Below, piece by piece: positions 47,680-59,493 of a stretch of DNA of 64,000 nucleotides. The position numbers were made by a program, and so were the translations under genes. The notes under the pieces are model-generated. The model was not told the origin of the DNA and did no database searches. It saw only the letters and a program-made list of their open reading frames with translations. Each line of letters opens with the position of its first letter. Within the stretch, counting starts at the first letter, position 1. This stretch comes from Actinomadura atramentaria DSM 43919 (lineage in GTDB: Bacteria; Actinomycetota; Actinomycetes; Streptosporangiales; Streptosporangiaceae). The stretch is taken from NCBI RefSeq assembly GCF_000381885.1, contig NZ_KB907212.1, positions 372,001 through 436,000 on the forward strand, read 5' to 3'.

Positions 47680-48936
47680 ATGGACGACCGCCTTCTGGTC
47701 GAGGCCCTGCGAGCGCGCGCGCCCGACGCACCGGCCGCCGTGTACGACGCCTACGGGGAGGGCCTTTACACCTACTGCCGCTCCCGGCTGGGCGACGCGG
47801 ACGCCGCGCGGACCGCCCTGCGCGACGCGCTCGTCGTCGCCGAGACGCACGTCTGGCGGCTGCGCGAGGCCGGACGATTCCGCGCCTGGCTGTTCGCGCT
47901 GGCCGCCGGGGAGTGCGCCCGCGCGGAGAGCGGCGGCGCGCCCGCCGCGGGCGAGGACGGGGACGACGACGGCGAGCCGGGGCCGCGCCGCGCCGCCCGC
48001 CGCGCCGTCGCCGCGCTCTCCGCCGAGGCCCGCGACCTGCTCGGACTGCGCCACGAGCACGGCCTCGACCCCGCCGACGCCGCGCGCGTCGCGGGCGTCC
48101 CGGACGGCGACGCCGCGCTGGACCGGGCGCACCGCGAGCTGGAGGCCGCGCTGACGGCCGAGATCCTCGCGGACGTTCCCTGCCCCGACCGCCCGGCGGA
48201 CGCGGACCGGCCCGCGCGGCTGCTCCAGCACGTCCGCGACTGCGACGTCTGCGCGCCGCGCGCCCCCCGCACGGTGTCGGCGGCGAAGGTGTTCGCGGAG
48301 CTGCCGCGCCCGCCGATCCCGCGCGCGCTGCGCCCGGAGACGATCGCGTGCTTCCGCGATCCGGAGCTGGTCGGCCGCCGGTTGTTCGTCGCGGCCCGCG
48401 TGACCGATTTCGGCGCGGACGGCTTCCCGGCGCTCCCCGGCCGCCCGGCCCGGCGCGGCGGGGGCCGCCGCGGGCTCGTGTTCACCGCCGGGGCGGCCGC
48501 GCTCGTCCTGGCGGGCGCGCTGTCGCTGGCGCTGTGGCACGGCGCGAACGGCTCCGAGCCCGCCGCCGGACGCGGCGGGGCCGCCGAGGGGGCGACCGCC
48601 GACGCGCCCTCGGCGCGGCCCGGCGCGCGGGTCACCGCCCGGCCCACCCGCCCTGCGGCGGGGCAGCCGACCGCGACGGTGCCCGTCTCGGGGAGCTACA
48701 GCTTCGGCGCGAGCGCGTCGCTGCCGCCGCCGGACCGGTCCACCGGTGGGCGTCCGCGCCCGCGGCGGCCGTCGCATCCGCAGCCCGCCCCGACGACGCC
48801 GGGCACGCGGACGGGCGGCGGCACGCCGGACGGCCCGCCCGCGGGCGGCGCGTCCACGCCGCCGCAGACCGACGAACCGACGACCCCGGCCTCGCCGCCG
48901 TCCACCGACTCCGAACCCGCTCCGTCCGGAAGCTGA
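47680..48936 (+). CDS. Sigma-factor-like protein fused to an anti-sigma/membrane segment
   Basis: A 418-residue protein. Residues 1-160 resemble degenerate ECF sigma regions 2 and 4 (LVEALRARAPDAPAAVYDAY, ARTALRDALVVAETHVWRL, VAALSAEARDLLGLRHEHGL). At about 185-200 lies LLQHVRDCDVC, an HxxxCxxC pattern as in zinc-type anti-sigma domains. A single membrane helix (GLVFTAGAAALVLAGALSLA, about 265-285) follows, then a Pro/Thr/Gly-rich C-terminal tail presumably outside. It thus joins sigma-like, anti-sigma-like and membrane parts. It is divergent from merR-VIT/VWA. Whether the sigma part still binds polymerase is unclear. Confidence 0.75.
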   Translation: MDDRLLVEALRARAPDAPAAVYDAYGEGLYTYCRSRLGDADAARTALRDALVVAETHVWRLREAGRFRAWLFALAAGECARAESGGAPAAGEDGDDDGEPGPRRAARRAVAALSAEARDLLGLRHEHGLDPADAARVAGVPDGDAALDRAHRELEAALTAEILADVPCPDRPADADRPARLLQHVRDCDVCAPRAPRTVSAAKVFAELPRPPIPRALRPETIACFRDPELVGRRLFVAARVTDFGADGFPALPGRPARRGGGRRGLVFTAGAAALVLAGALSLALWHGANGSEPAAGRGGAAEGATADAPSARPGARVTARPTRPAAGQPTATVPVSGSYSFGASASLPPPDRSTGGRPRPRRPSHPQPAPTTPGTRTGGGTPDGPPAGGASTPPQTDEPTTPASPPSTDSEPAPSGS

Positions 48937-48980
48937 GTGTCGCCGCGACAAGAATGATCTTGGACGGTTACGTTCGGTGA

Positions 48981-50468
48981 ATGATCATCTCCGTGCGTCG
49001 TCGAACGACCGTCCTGGCCTGCGCGAGCGTCCTCGGCACGGCCGCGACCGGCACGGCCGCGACCGCGCCGGTCGCGGCGCGCGGTCCGGAACCGTCCGCG
49101 GCCGCCGCACAGGCGAACGCCAGGTCGAACGCGTCGCCTGCCCGCGGGAGGGCCGTCGCCGCATCGGATGCGCTCCCGGCCGCATCGGACGTACCCGCCG
49201 AGCGCACGGCCGCGCTCGGCGCAGCAGCCCGCTTCGCTGGGCCGGGCGCGCTCGCTGCCCAGCGCGCGACCGCGTTGGACGCGTTCGCTGTTCGGGGAAC
49301 CGCCCGCCTCGCCGTATCGGGCGCGCTCGCCGCCGAGCGCACGGCCGTGTCGGGCGTACCCGCCGCTCGCGTGGCCGTGTCGGACGGGTTCGGCGCGGCC
49401 GCTCGCTTCGTCGGGCCGGGCGCGGTCGCCGCGCGGCGTGTGGCCGCGTTGGACGCTTTCGCTGCTCGGCGGGGTCGCAGGCCCGGGGACGTCGGGGGGA
49501 TCGCGGTGCGGCTGGCGCAGGCCGTTGGGGAGTTGGATCGACTCGACGCGTGTGCCGAGGCGGCGGTGGAACGTTACAACGCGGCGCGCGTCGCGTTGGG
49601 TCGCGCCCGCGCCGACGCCGACGACACCGCCCGCCGCGCTGGGACCGCGCAGCGCACCCTCGAAACGGCCCGCGCCGACCTCGCCGCGCTCGCCGCCGCC
49701 GCGTACCGCGAGGCGACCGGCTTCGGCCCCTACGCCGCGCTCACCGGATCGGGCGGCCCGCAGGGCTACCTCGACCGAGCCGAACTCGCGGAGGTCGTCG
49801 CCCGCCACCGCGCCGCCGCCGTCGACCGAGTCCGCGCCACGGCGATCGTCGCCGACGTCTTCCGCCGCCGGTCCGCCGCGGCGCTGGCCGAGCGCGCCGC
49901 AGCGGCGAACCGCGCCGCCGCCGCCGAGCAGGCCGCGCGCGGCGAGGAGGCGGCGCAGCGCGCGACCGTCCGCACCCTCAAGGCCCGCGTCCGGGACCTG
50001 CGCCGCCGCCTCGGCCACCGCCCAGGAAAGCAAGAGCTACGCGCGGCGCCGCGCGGCAGGGGACGCGGCGCCGAAGTCGTCCGCGCCGCGCTCCGCTGGC
50101 TGGGCACGCCCTACTCCTGGGGCGGGGGTACGACAGCCGGGCCGAGCCGCGGCATCGAGCAGGGCGCGCGCACGAAGGGCTTCGACTGCTCGGGTCTGGC
50201 GATGTACGCCTGGGCTCGCGCGGGCGTCCGCCTCGACCACTGGACGGGAACCCAGTGGACGTCGGGCCCGCATGTACCGCTGAACGAACTGCGCCGGGGA
50301 GACCTCGTCTTCTTCGCCGACGACACCGGTGACCCGGCCACGATCCACCACGTCGGGATCTACGTCGGGGGAGGCCGGATGGTGGAGGCGCCCTACACCG
50401 GTGCGCGCGTCCGCGTCTCGTCGGTCCACCGCGCCGGGCTCATCGGCGCGACGCGTCCCGCGGGCTGA
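48981..50468 (+). CDS. NlpC/P60 peptidoglycan endopeptidase with Ala-rich leader
   Basis: A 495-residue exported hydrolase. A signal peptide (about 1-33) is followed by an Ala-rich low-complexity region (about 35-165) in which a segment near GAAARFAGPGALAAQRA recurs as GAAARFVGPGAVAARRV. A coiled-coil region (about 170-360) with [18 protein letters not shown] leads to the NlpC/P60 domain. That domain has catalytic Cys in KGFDCSGLAMYAWA, His in TIHHVGIYVGGG, and LRRGDLVFF. It probably cleaves D-iGlu-mDAP bonds like RipA. The ATG is at 48981; no strong ribosome site is seen. Confidence 0.92.
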   Translation: MIISVRRRTTVLACASVLGTAATGTAATAPVAARGPEPSAAAAQANARSNASPARGRAVAASDALPAASDVPAERTAALGAAARFAGPGALAAQRATALDAFAVRGTARLAVSGALAAERTAVSGVPAARVAVSDGFGAAARFVGPGAVAARRVAALDAFAARRGRRPGDVGGIAVRLAQAVGELDRLDACAEAAVERYNAARVALGRARADADDTARRAGTAQRTLETARADLAALAAAAYREATGFGPYAALTGSGGPQGYLDRAELAEVVARHRAAAVDRVRATAIVADVFRRRSAAALAERAAAANRAAAAEQAARGEEAAQRATVRTLKARVRDLRRRLGHRPGKQELRAAPRGRGRGAEVVRAALRWLGTPYSWGGGTTAGPSRGIEQGARTKGFDCSGLAMYAWARAGVRLDHWTGTQWTSGPHVPLNELRRGDLVFFADDTGDPATIHHVGIYVGGGRMVEAPYTGARVRVSSVHRAGLIGATRPAG

Positions 50469-50480
50469 CGGGGAGACGCC

Positions 50481-50508
50481 GCGGTCCCCTCCGCGCGGAG
50501 GGGACCGC
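50481..50508. terminator. Perfect 28-bp palindrome between convergent genes
   Basis: GCGGTCCCCTCCGC is followed directly by its reverse complement, giving a 14-bp-arm palindrome between the NlpC/P60 stop (50468) and the ppa stop (50565). It probably acts as a bidirectional terminator. There is no T-run on either side. Confidence 0.7.
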
Positions 50509-50564
50509 TGATGCCGTGCCACGGGCGGCGGGAGCGGACGGAGCGGGCCGCCGCGCGGCCGGGA

Positions 50565-51056
50565 TCAGTGCCCGCCCTGGTCGGCGAACCGCTTGCGGGA
50601 CCGCTCGATCTCCTGCTCGGCCTCGACCCGTCCGGTCCAGCTCGCGCCCTCGACGGACTTGCCGGGCTCCAGGTCCTTGTAGACCTCGAAGAAGTGCTGG
50701 ATCTCCAGGCGGTCGAACTCCGCGACGTGGTGGATGTCGCGCAGGTGCTCCATGCGCGGGTCCGTCGCGGGGACGCACAGCACCTTGTCGTCGCCGCCGG
50801 CCTCGTCGGTCATGCGGAACATCCCGACGGCGCGGCAGCGGATGAGGCAGCCGGGGAACGTCGGCTCCTGGAGGATGACGAGGGCGTCGAGCGGGTCGCC
50901 GTCCTCACCGAGGGTGTCCTCGATGAACCCGTAGTCCGCCGGGTACTGGGTGGAGGTGAACAGCATCCGGTCGAGACGGATGCGCCCGGTCTCGTGGTCT
51001 ACTTCGTACTTGTTCCGCTGGCCCTTGGGAATCTCGATCGTGACGTCGAAATCCAT
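50565..51056 (-). CDS. ppa: Inorganic pyrophosphatase
   Basis: A 163-residue family I soluble pyrophosphatase. [20 protein letters not shown], the signature [10 protein letters not shown] and [11 protein letters not shown] are seen, with the metal-binding aspartates in place. The C-terminal [17 protein letters not shown] is typical. It hydrolyses PPi to drive biosynthesis. The ATG at 51056 follows GGAGGACACC. It is divergent from dacB, a common actinomycete arrangement. Confidence 0.98.
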   Translation of the reverse strand: MDFDVTIEIPKGQRNKYEVDHETGRIRLDRMLFTSTQYPADYGFIEDTLGEDGDPLDALVILQEPTFPGCLIRCRAVGMFRMTDEAGGDDKVLCVPATDPRMEHLRDIHHVAEFDRLEIQHFFEVYKDLEPGKSVEGASWTGRVEAEQEIERSRKRFADQGGH

Positions 51057-51201
51057 CGGTGTCCTCCGCTCCCTGCTCGCTCGCAGTGAATAGTCTTTCG
51101 GGAGTCTGTGCGGGTGAGGCCGACCCCCACAGGGTGGTTACCCGGTACAAGGATGTCGCACGTTGGTCAGTGCCGAGCAGGAGAGGGGCGTTCAGGCGCC
51201 G

Positions 51202-52575
51202 ATGGGGGCCCGCACCCTAGCAATCACCACGCTGTCCCTGCTGAACGTCTTCAGTGTCGGCGCCGGCGCCGCAGTGGCGAACTTCACACCGGAGCGGCGG
51301 CTCGCGCCGCGCCCGCCCGCGGTCGCCGAACGGGAGGTCGCGCTGACGTCCGGGGGCGTCCGCGCCGCCGACACCGGGAGCGCGCCGCTGCCGAACGCCG
51401 GGACGCTGACGGCGCGCCTCAACGCCGTCCTCGGCACGACGAAGACGCCCGTCAACGCCGTCGTCCTGGACGCGGCGACGGGCCGCGAGCTGTTCGCCAG
51501 GAACGCCGACGCCCCCGCGACGCCCGCGTCCACCACCAAGATCGCGACGACGGTCGCGGCGCTCGCGTCGGTCGGCCCGGCGCACCGCATCACGACCCGC
51601 GCCGTGCAGGGCGACGGCGGCGACGTGGTCCTCGTCGGCGGCGGCGATCCGACGCTGACCGCGCTGCCCGCCGCGAAGAACGCCGCGCACCCGCCGTACG
51701 CGTCGCTGGCCGACCTCGCCGCGCAGACCGCCGCCGCGTTGAAGGCGCGCGGCGTCGCGCAGACCCGCGTCGACTACGACGCCACCGCCTACCAGGGGCC
51801 GCGCACCGCGTACGGGTGGAAGCCGAACTACCTCCCGGACGGCGAGGCCGCGCCCGTCAGCGCGCTCACCGTGGACGAGGGGCGCGTCGACCCGGCGTCG
51901 CGCGCCCGCGTCCAGGACCCGCCCGCCGCCGCCGCGAAGACGTTCGCCCGGCTGCTGACGCGCGACGGCGTGCGGGCGTCGGCGGGCCGCTCGGTGCGGG
52001 CCGCGACGGGCGCGGCGCAGCTCGGCGCCGTCCAGTCGCCGCCGCTGTCCGCGCTGATCGAGCACCTGCTGACCGAGAGCGACAACGACGTCGCGGAGGC
52101 CGTCGCCCGGCAGGTCGCGATCAAGCGCGGCGCGGAGCCGTCGTTCGCGGGGGCCGCCGCGGCGGTGCGGCAGGTCCTCGCCGGGCTCGGCGTCGCGGAC
52201 GGCGTCTCGGTCAACGACGGCAGCGGGCTGTCGGCCGCGAACCGCATCACGCCGCACGCGCTGGCCCGGCTCGCCGCGCTCGCCGCGTCCCCCGACCACC
52301 CCGAACTGCGGTCCGTCATCACCGGGATGCCGGTCGCCGGGTTCTCCGGGACGCTCCGGCCGCCGCGCTACACGACCGCGCAGACCGCGGCGGGCGCGGG
52401 CACCGTCCACGCCAAGACCGGGACGCTGTCGGGCGTCAGCACGCTTGCCGGGATCACGGCGGACGCGTCCGGGCGGCTGCTGGCGTTCGCGTTCATGGCT
52501 GGGGACGGCACCGCGCCCGTCGATCCCGGCGTCCTCGACCTCCTGGCCGCGTCCGTCGCCGCCTGCGGCTGCTGA
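51202..52575 (+). CDS. dacB: D-alanyl-D-alanine carboxypeptidase/endopeptidase (PBP4 type, S13)
   Basis: A roughly 457-residue exported penicillin-binding protein. An N-terminal membrane or signal segment is seen in ARTLAITTLSLLNVFSVGAG. Active-site motifs are SxxK in PASTTKIATT, SxN in TESDNDVAEA and KTG in HAKTGTLSGVS. It trims peptidoglycan stem peptides. ATG 51202 or TTG 51163 (after AAGGA) could be the start. It is first in the conserved run dacB-DUF2342-tilS-hpt-ftsH. Confidence 0.94.
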   Translation: MGARTLAITTLSLLNVFSVGAGAAVANFTPERRLAPRPPAVAEREVALTSGGVRAADTGSAPLPNAGTLTARLNAVLGTTKTPVNAVVLDAATGRELFARNADAPATPASTTKIATTVAALASVGPAHRITTRAVQGDGGDVVLVGGGDPTLTALPAAKNAAHPPYASLADLAAQTAAALKARGVAQTRVDYDATAYQGPRTAYGWKPNYLPDGEAAPVSALTVDEGRVDPASRARVQDPPAAAAKTFARLLTRDGVRASAGRSVRAATGAAQLGAVQSPPLSALIEHLLTESDNDVAEAVARQVAIKRGAEPSFAGAAAAVRQVLAGLGVADGVSVNDGSGLSAANRITPHALARLAALAASPDHPELRSVITGMPVAGFSGTLRPPRYTTAQTAAGAGTVHAKTGTLSGVSTLAGITADASGRLLAFAFMAGDGTAPVDPGVLDLLAASVAACGC

Positions 52576-52677
52576 CGGGGTGTGGAGCCGGACGTACGGG
52601 AGATAACCACCACGGTCGTTCGTTGAACGATCGAGCAGGGCGCAGCGGCGCCGCGGCCGAGACGTACGGTGGTGTTC

Positions 52678-53814
52678 ATGAGCGCCTCAATGATCGACTG
52701 GAACACGGCGGTCCAGGCGGGCACCCGGCTCGTCCGGCCGGGGCCGCAGGTCAGCCACGCCGAGGCCCGGGAGGTCGTGGCCGAGCTGCGCGACCTGTCG
52801 GCCATCGCGCACGGCCACGTCCGGGAGTTCACGGGCATGGCCAGCGAGGTCGATCCGGCGCCCGCGACCGTCGTGGACCGGCCCGGCTGGATCCGCGCGA
52901 ACGTCGACGGGTTCCGCGTGGTGCTCGAACCCCTCATGGAGCGCATGCAGGAGCGGCGCACGTCCGGGTTCCTCGGCTACGGGCCGGGCGGCGTTATGGT
53001 GCAGGCCGTCGGGTCCCGCGTCACCGGGCTGCAGGTCGGCGGGCTGCTGGCGTACATGGCGAGCCGCGTCCTCGGGCAGTACGAGCTGTTCCTCCCGCCG
53101 GACCCGGAGGGCCGCGCGCCCACCGGGCGGCTCACGCTCGTCGCGCCGAACATCGTCCACGTCGAGCGCGAGCTCGAGGTCGACCCGCACGACTTCCGGC
53201 TGTGGGTGTGCCTGCACGAGGAGACGCACCGCGCCCAGTTCACCGGCGTCCCCTGGCTGCGCGAGTACGTGCAGGACCAGATGACCGAGTTCCTGCTGGC
53301 CTCCGACCTCGACCCCGGCGCGCTCCTCGACCGCATCCGGGACGCCGCCGACGTCGTCGCGGACGCGATCCGCGGCGGCGACGGCAACCTCATCGACGCG
53401 ATCCAGTCGCCCGAGCAGCGCGCCGTCCTCGACCGGCTCACCGCCGTCATGACGCTCGCCGAAGGACACGGCGACTTCGTCATGGACGCGGTCGGGCCCG
53501 AGGTCGTGCCGAGCGTCCAGAAGATCCGGTCGCGGTTCCAGGGACGGCGCGAGGGCGGGTCGCGGCTGGACAAGACCGTCCGCCGCCTGCTCGGCCTCGA
53601 CCTGAAGATGAAGCAGTACGCCGAGGGCGCGGTGTTCGTGCGCGCCGTGGTCGGCGAGGTCGGGATGGCGGGCTTCAACGAGGTGTGGACGTCGCCGGAG
53701 ACGCTGCCGACGCACGCCGAGATCGCCGAGCCCGCGCGCTGGATCGAGCGCGTCCTCGGCCCGCGCGCGGTCGACGCCCCCGACGTGCCCGAACTCCCCG
53801 CCGACGACTCGTGA
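52678..53814 (+). CDS. Zinc-dependent metalloprotease-like protein (DUF2342)
   Basis: A 378-residue DUF2342 protein, conserved in actinobacteria beside tilS and hpt and sometimes labelled an F420-biosynthesis-associated or zinc metalloprotease. The HExxH motif is LHEETHRAQF. VQAVGSRVTGLQVGGLLAYM and VLGQYELFLPP precede it, and MKQYAEGAVFVRAVVGEVGM lies near the end. The ATG at 52678 begins MSASMIDW. It is probably cytoplasmic. The true substrate is unknown. Confidence 0.93.
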   Translation: MSASMIDWNTAVQAGTRLVRPGPQVSHAEAREVVAELRDLSAIAHGHVREFTGMASEVDPAPATVVDRPGWIRANVDGFRVVLEPLMERMQERRTSGFLGYGPGGVMVQAVGSRVTGLQVGGLLAYMASRVLGQYELFLPPDPEGRAPTGRLTLVAPNIVHVERELEVDPHDFRLWVCLHEETHRAQFTGVPWLREYVQDQMTEFLLASDLDPGALLDRIRDAADVVADAIRGGDGNLIDAIQSPEQRAVLDRLTAVMTLAEGHGDFVMDAVGPEVVPSVQKIRSRFQGRREGGSRLDKTVRRLLGLDLKMKQYAEGAVFVRAVVGEVGMAGFNEVWTSPETLPTHAEIAEPARWIERVLGPRAVDAPDVPELPADDS

Positions 53815-53964
53815 CCCGCCGCACCGGCCGCGCCCTCGGGCGGCCCGGCCGCCGCCTCCGACGTGCCGCCGCAGGTCGTCGCCTCGGACGTGCCGCCGTT
53901 GGGCGGTCCGCCGCACGCGTCGGGCCGCCCGGTGGCGTGCGGGTCGGGCGCCGTCTCGTGCGCC

Positions 53965-54957
53965 GTGGGGCCTGAGCCGGTCGTCGCGGCGCTGCGGAAC
54001 GCGGTGCGCGCGGCGCTGGACGGGCTGGCCCCGGACGCGCCCGTGCTCGTCGCGTGCAGCGGCGGCGCGGACTCCCTCGCGCTCGCCGCCGCGCTCGCGT
54101 TCGAGGCGCGCCGCGCCGGACGCCCCGCGGGCGGCGTCACCGTCGACCACGGACTGCAGGACGGCTCCGCCGACCGCGCCGCCGCCGTCGTCGCGACGCT
54201 CACCGGCCTCGGCCTGGACCCCGTCGAGTCCGTCGCCGTGACCGTCCCGTCCGGCACCGAGGCGGGCGGCCCCGAGAACGCCGCCCGCGACGCCCGCTAC
54301 GCCGCGCTCGACGCGGCCGCCGCGCGGCTCGGCGCGTCCGCCGTCCTGCTCGGCCACACCCGCGACGACCAGGCCGAGACCGTCCTGCTCGGCCTCGCGC
54401 GCGGCTCGGGCGCTCGCTCGCTCGCCGGGATGCCGCCGGAGTTCGCGCGCGGCGGCGTCCGGTACCGCCGCCCGCTGCTGGACCTGCCGCGCGCCGCCAC
54501 CCGCGCCGCCTGCCGCGCGCAGGACCTGACCCCGTGGGACGACCCCCACAACGACGACCGCTCGTACACCCGGGTCCGCGTCCGCCACGACGCGCTGCCC
54601 GCGCTGGAGAAGGCGCTGGGCCCCGGGATCACCGAGGCCCTGGCCCGCACCGCCCGCCTCCTGCGCGACGACGCCGACGCGTTGGACGAGCAGGCCCGCC
54701 GAGCCCTCGCCGCCGCGTCCGAGGGCGGCGAGGGCCTGGACGCCGCCGTCCTCGCCGCCCTGCCCCGCGCCGTCCGCACCCGCGCTCTGCGGTACGCGGC
54801 GGTCGAGGCGGGCTGCCCACCGGGTACGCTCGCGGCGGTCCACATCGACGCCGTGGATCGCCTGGTCACGGCCTGGCACGGGCAGCGTCACGTCGATCTG
54901 CCCGGCCGGGTCGGCGCGCGCCGGACGCGCGGCAGGCTGCTGTTCGGAAAGGGCTGA
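53965..54957 (+). CDS. tilS: tRNA(Ile)-lysidine synthetase
   Basis: A roughly 330-residue PP-loop ATPase that converts cytidine 34 of tRNA-Ile(CAU) to lysidine. The PP-loop is [16 protein letters not shown], with [31 protein letters not shown] and [17 protein letters not shown] following. The length is typical of actinobacterial TilS, which lacks the long C-terminal domains of E. coli. The start is uncertain: GTG 53965 gives the usual length; GTG 53863 would add a Pro-rich leader. It lies 56 nt upstream of hpt. Confidence 0.95.
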   Translation: MGPEPVVAALRNAVRAALDGLAPDAPVLVACSGGADSLALAAALAFEARRAGRPAGGVTVDHGLQDGSADRAAAVVATLTGLGLDPVESVAVTVPSGTEAGGPENAARDARYAALDAAAARLGASAVLLGHTRDDQAETVLLGLARGSGARSLAGMPPEFARGGVRYRRPLLDLPRAATRAACRAQDLTPWDDPHNDDRSYTRVRVRHDALPALEKALGPGITEALARTARLLRDDADALDEQARRALAAASEGGEGLDAAVLAALPRAVRTRALRYAAVEAGCPPGTLAAVHIDAVDRLVTAWHGQRHVDLPGRVGARRTRGRLLFGKG

Positions 54958-55013
54958 CCCCCTTTCCCCGGCGCGCCCCCGCCGGCGCGTCCGTCTCCCG
55001 GGAGGGTGGAGTC

Positions 55014-55577
55014 GTGGACGAGAAGGACCTGGGTTCGGACCTGGCCGAAGTGCTGATCAGCGAGGCCCGGCTGCAGGAGAAGGTCCGCGAGCTTGCCGCG
55101 CAGATCGACGCGGACTACGCGGGCAGGGATCTGCTGCTCGTCGGCGTCCTGAAGGGCGCGGTCATGGTGATGGCGGACCTGGCGCGGGCGCTGCACACGC
55201 CCGCGTCGATGGACTGGATGGCGGTGTCGTCGTACGGGTCGGGCACCAAGTCGTCCGGCGTCGTGCGGATTCTGAAGGACCTGGACACCGACATCTCCGG
55301 CCGCCACGTCCTCATCGTGGAGGACATCATCGACTCCGGACTCACGCTGTCGTGGCTGATCAGCAACCTGCTGTCGCGCGGACCGGAGTCGCTGGAGATC
55401 TGCGCGCTGCTGCGCAAGCCGGAGGCGGTGAAGACCGAGATCGACTGCCGCTACCTCGGCTTCGACATCCCCAACGAGTTCGTCGTGGGGTACGGGCTCG
55501 ACTACGGCGAGAAGTACCGCAACCTTCCGTTCGTGGGCACCCTCGCGCCGCACGTGTACGGCGGGTCCGCGGGCTGA
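55014..55577 (+). CDS. hpt: Hypoxanthine phosphoribosyltransferase
   Basis: A 187-residue purine salvage enzyme. The PRPP-binding loop is [17 protein letters not shown], preceded by [18 protein letters not shown] and followed by [20 protein letters not shown]. It forms IMP/GMP from hypoxanthine/guanine and PRPP. GTG 55014 is preceded by GGGAGG. It lies in the conserved order tilS-hpt-ftsH. Confidence 0.97.
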   Translation: MDEKDLGSDLAEVLISEARLQEKVRELAAQIDADYAGRDLLLVGVLKGAVMVMADLARALHTPASMDWMAVSSYGSGTKSSGVVRILKDLDTDISGRHVLIVEDIIDSGLTLSWLISNLLSRGPESLEICALLRKPEAVKTEIDCRYLGFDIPNEFVVGYGLDYGEKYRNLPFVGTLAPHVYGGSAG

Positions 55578-55910
55578 ACCGGCGCGCGCCGGGCGAAATG
55601 TGACGTTCGCCCAACGCGAACCGCCCGGCGCGGCCTCCCGGACCCGGTACAGGGAACAACAGGTCACCACGGATCGTTGCAAAGGTGGCTGATGGGTATA
55701 TCCAACGGATCAGGGGATCGGCGCTGGCTGCGTCCTCTGTATTAGGCGGTGTACCGTCGATATCCCGGACCCCGCGGTCCGGGGGGCCGCACCGGGACCG
55801 AAGGGGACCGGCCAGGGTCCGCAGTGGACCTAGCCCGCACGGCGGGCGAGGAACCCCAAACACACGTTGGTCAGGAGGGACGGGCCTCCCCGCGAGGGGT
55901 GACCGGATAC
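55578..55910 (+). promoter_or_regulatory. ftsH leader/promoter region
   Basis: A 333-nt gap with no gene. It is the most A/T-containing intergenic piece of this block (TTGCAAAGGTGG, GGGTATATCCAA, CTGTATTAGGCGG near 55677-55750), so the ftsH promoter is likely here. Several GC hairpins follow, including GGACCCCGCGGTCCGGGG around 55770. AGGAGGGACGGGCCTCCC and GAGGGGTG lie just upstream of the ATG at 55911. Exact -35/-10 boxes cannot be fixed by eye. Confidence 0.5.
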
Positions 55911-57923
<2,013 letters not shown>

Positions 57924-57927
57924 TCCG

Positions 57928-58554
57928 TTGCCGAACGAGCACGACGCGTACGCCGCGGCGGCGGTCCCCCCGGACCCCGCCGCGGCGCCCGTCGACCACG
58001 AGCGCATCGAGCGCGCCGTCCGCGAGATCCTGTTCGCGATCGGGGAGGACCCCGACCGCGACGGGCTGCGCGACACCCCGTCCCGCGTCGCCCGCGCGTA
58101 CGCCGAGCAGTTCGCGGGGCTGCGGCAGCGGCCCGAGGACGTCCTGAACAAGGTCTTCGAGGCCGACCACGACGAGATGGTCCTGGTGAAGGACATCGAG
58201 TTGTACTCAGTATGCGAGCACCACCTCGTCCCCTTCCACGGGATGGCGCACGTCGGGTACACGCCGAACAAGACCGGGCAGGTCACCGGGCTGTCCAAGC
58301 TCGCCCGGCTGGTGGACGTGTTCGCGCGGCGGCCGCAGGTGCAGGAGCGCCTGACCAGCCAGGTCGCCGACGCGGTCATGCGCATCCTGGAGCCGCGCGG
58401 CGTGATCGTCGTCATCGAGGCCGAGCACCTGTGCATGACGATGCGCGGCGTGCGCAAGCCCGGCGCGCGGACCGTCACGTCCGCGGTGCGCGGCGACTTC
58501 CGCGACCACGCCGAGACGCGTGCGGAGGCGATGAGCCTGATCCTCGGCCGCTGA
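57928..58554 (+). CDS. folE: GTP cyclohydrolase I FolE
   Basis: A 208-residue enzyme catalysing the first step of folate synthesis (GTP to dihydroneopterin triphosphate). Zinc ligands and active-site residues are in [38 protein letters not shown] and [17 protein letters not shown]. It starts with a TTG at 57928, 4 nt after the ftsH stop. The length is typical. Confidence 0.97.
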   Translation: MPNEHDAYAAAAVPPDPAAAPVDHERIERAVREILFAIGEDPDRDGLRDTPSRVARAYAEQFAGLRQRPEDVLNKVFEADHDEMVLVKDIELYSVCEHHLVPFHGMAHVGYTPNKTGQVTGLSKLARLVDVFARRPQVQERLTSQVADAVMRILEPRGVIVVIEAEHLCMTMRGVRKPGARTVTSAVRGDFRDHAETRAEAMSLILGR

Positions 58555-58599
58555 GCGGCCGGTCCCCCGGGCGGCCCGGCGGGGCTTAGGCTTGATGCC

Positions 58600-59493
58600 A
58601 TGACCAGTGCCGTTGTACCCGAGATGCCCGCTCCGGGGCGTTGTCTCGTGATGGGCGTGGTCAACGTGACGCCCGACTCGTTCTCCGACGGCGGTTCCTG
58701 GTTCGACCGGGACAAGGCGATCGGGCACGGCCTCGACCTGGTCGCGGCGGGCGCGGACGTCGTGGACGTCGGCGGCGAGTCCACCCGGCCGGGCGCGCAG
58801 CGCGTCACGCTGGAGGAGGAGCTGCGGCGGGTCGTGCCGGTCGTGTCGGCGCTCGCGGCCGACGGCGTCCCGGTCAGCGTGGACACGATGCGCGCGGAGG
58901 TCGCGGAGGCGGCGGTCGGGGCGGGCGCGCGGCTCGTCAACGACGTCAGCGGCGGCCTCGCGGACCCGGCGATGGCGCGGGTCGTCGCCGCCGCGCGCGT
59001 CCCGTACGTGGTGATGCACTGGCGCGGGCATAGCCACGACATGTACTCGCGGGCCGTGTACGCCGACGTGGTGCGCGAGGTCCGCGACGAGCTGCTGCGC
59101 AGGGTGGACGCGCTGCTGGGCGAGGGCGTCGACCCGTCGATGATCGTGCTCGACCCCGGGCTGGGGTTCGCGAAGAACCCGGCCTCGCTCGACAACTGGG
59201 CGCTGATCGCGCATCTGGAGGCGCTGACCGGCACCGGCCATCCCGTGCTCGTCGGGGCGTCGCGCAAGCGGTTCCTCGGGAAGCTGCTGGCCGGGTCGGA
59301 CGGCACGCCGCGCCCCTTCGCGGGCAGCGACGACGCGACCGTCGCCGTCACCGCGCTCGCCGCCGCGGCGGGCGCGTGGTGCGTGCGGGTCCACCGCGTC
59401 GCGCCGAACGCCGACGCGGTGCGGATCGCCGCGGCGGTGCGGGCCGCGCGCGGCGCGGGGCCCGGGTCCGACGGAGGGGAGCCGCGTGGCTGA
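58600..59493 (+). CDS. folP: Dihydropteroate synthase FolP
   Basis: A 297-residue enzyme joining pABA and the pterin diphosphate, the sulfonamide target. MGVVNVTPDSFSDGG, DVGGESTRPGAQRV, VNDVSGGLADPAMARVV, DPGLGFAKN and VGASRKRFLG are diagnostic. The ATG at 58600 begins MTSAVVPEMP. The end overlaps the NTF2-like gene by 8 nt, showing coupling in the order folE-folP-NTF2-folB-folK. Confidence 0.97.
   Translation: MTSAVVPEMPAPGRCLVMGVVNVTPDSFSDGGSWFDRDKAIGHGLDLVAAGADVVDVGGESTRPGAQRVTLEEELRRVVPVVSALAADGVPVSVDTMRAEVAEAAVGAGARLVNDVSGGLADPAMARVVAAARVPYVVMHWRGHSHDMYSRAVYADVVREVRDELLRRVDALLGEGVDPSMIVLDPGLGFAKNPASLDNWALIAHLEALTGTGHPVLVGASRKRFLGKLLAGSDGTPRPFAGSDDATVAVTALAAAAGAWCVRVHRVAPNADAVRIAAAVRAARGAGPGSDGGEPRG

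Noticed and set aside
44107..48951. A 1614-codon minus-strand open frame covering VIT/VWA, merR and beyond.
   Set aside because: Only the part from GTG 46857 onward shows a coherent protein (VIT and VWA motifs) with a ribosome site; the rest is antisense to the sigma-like gene and out of frame with merR.
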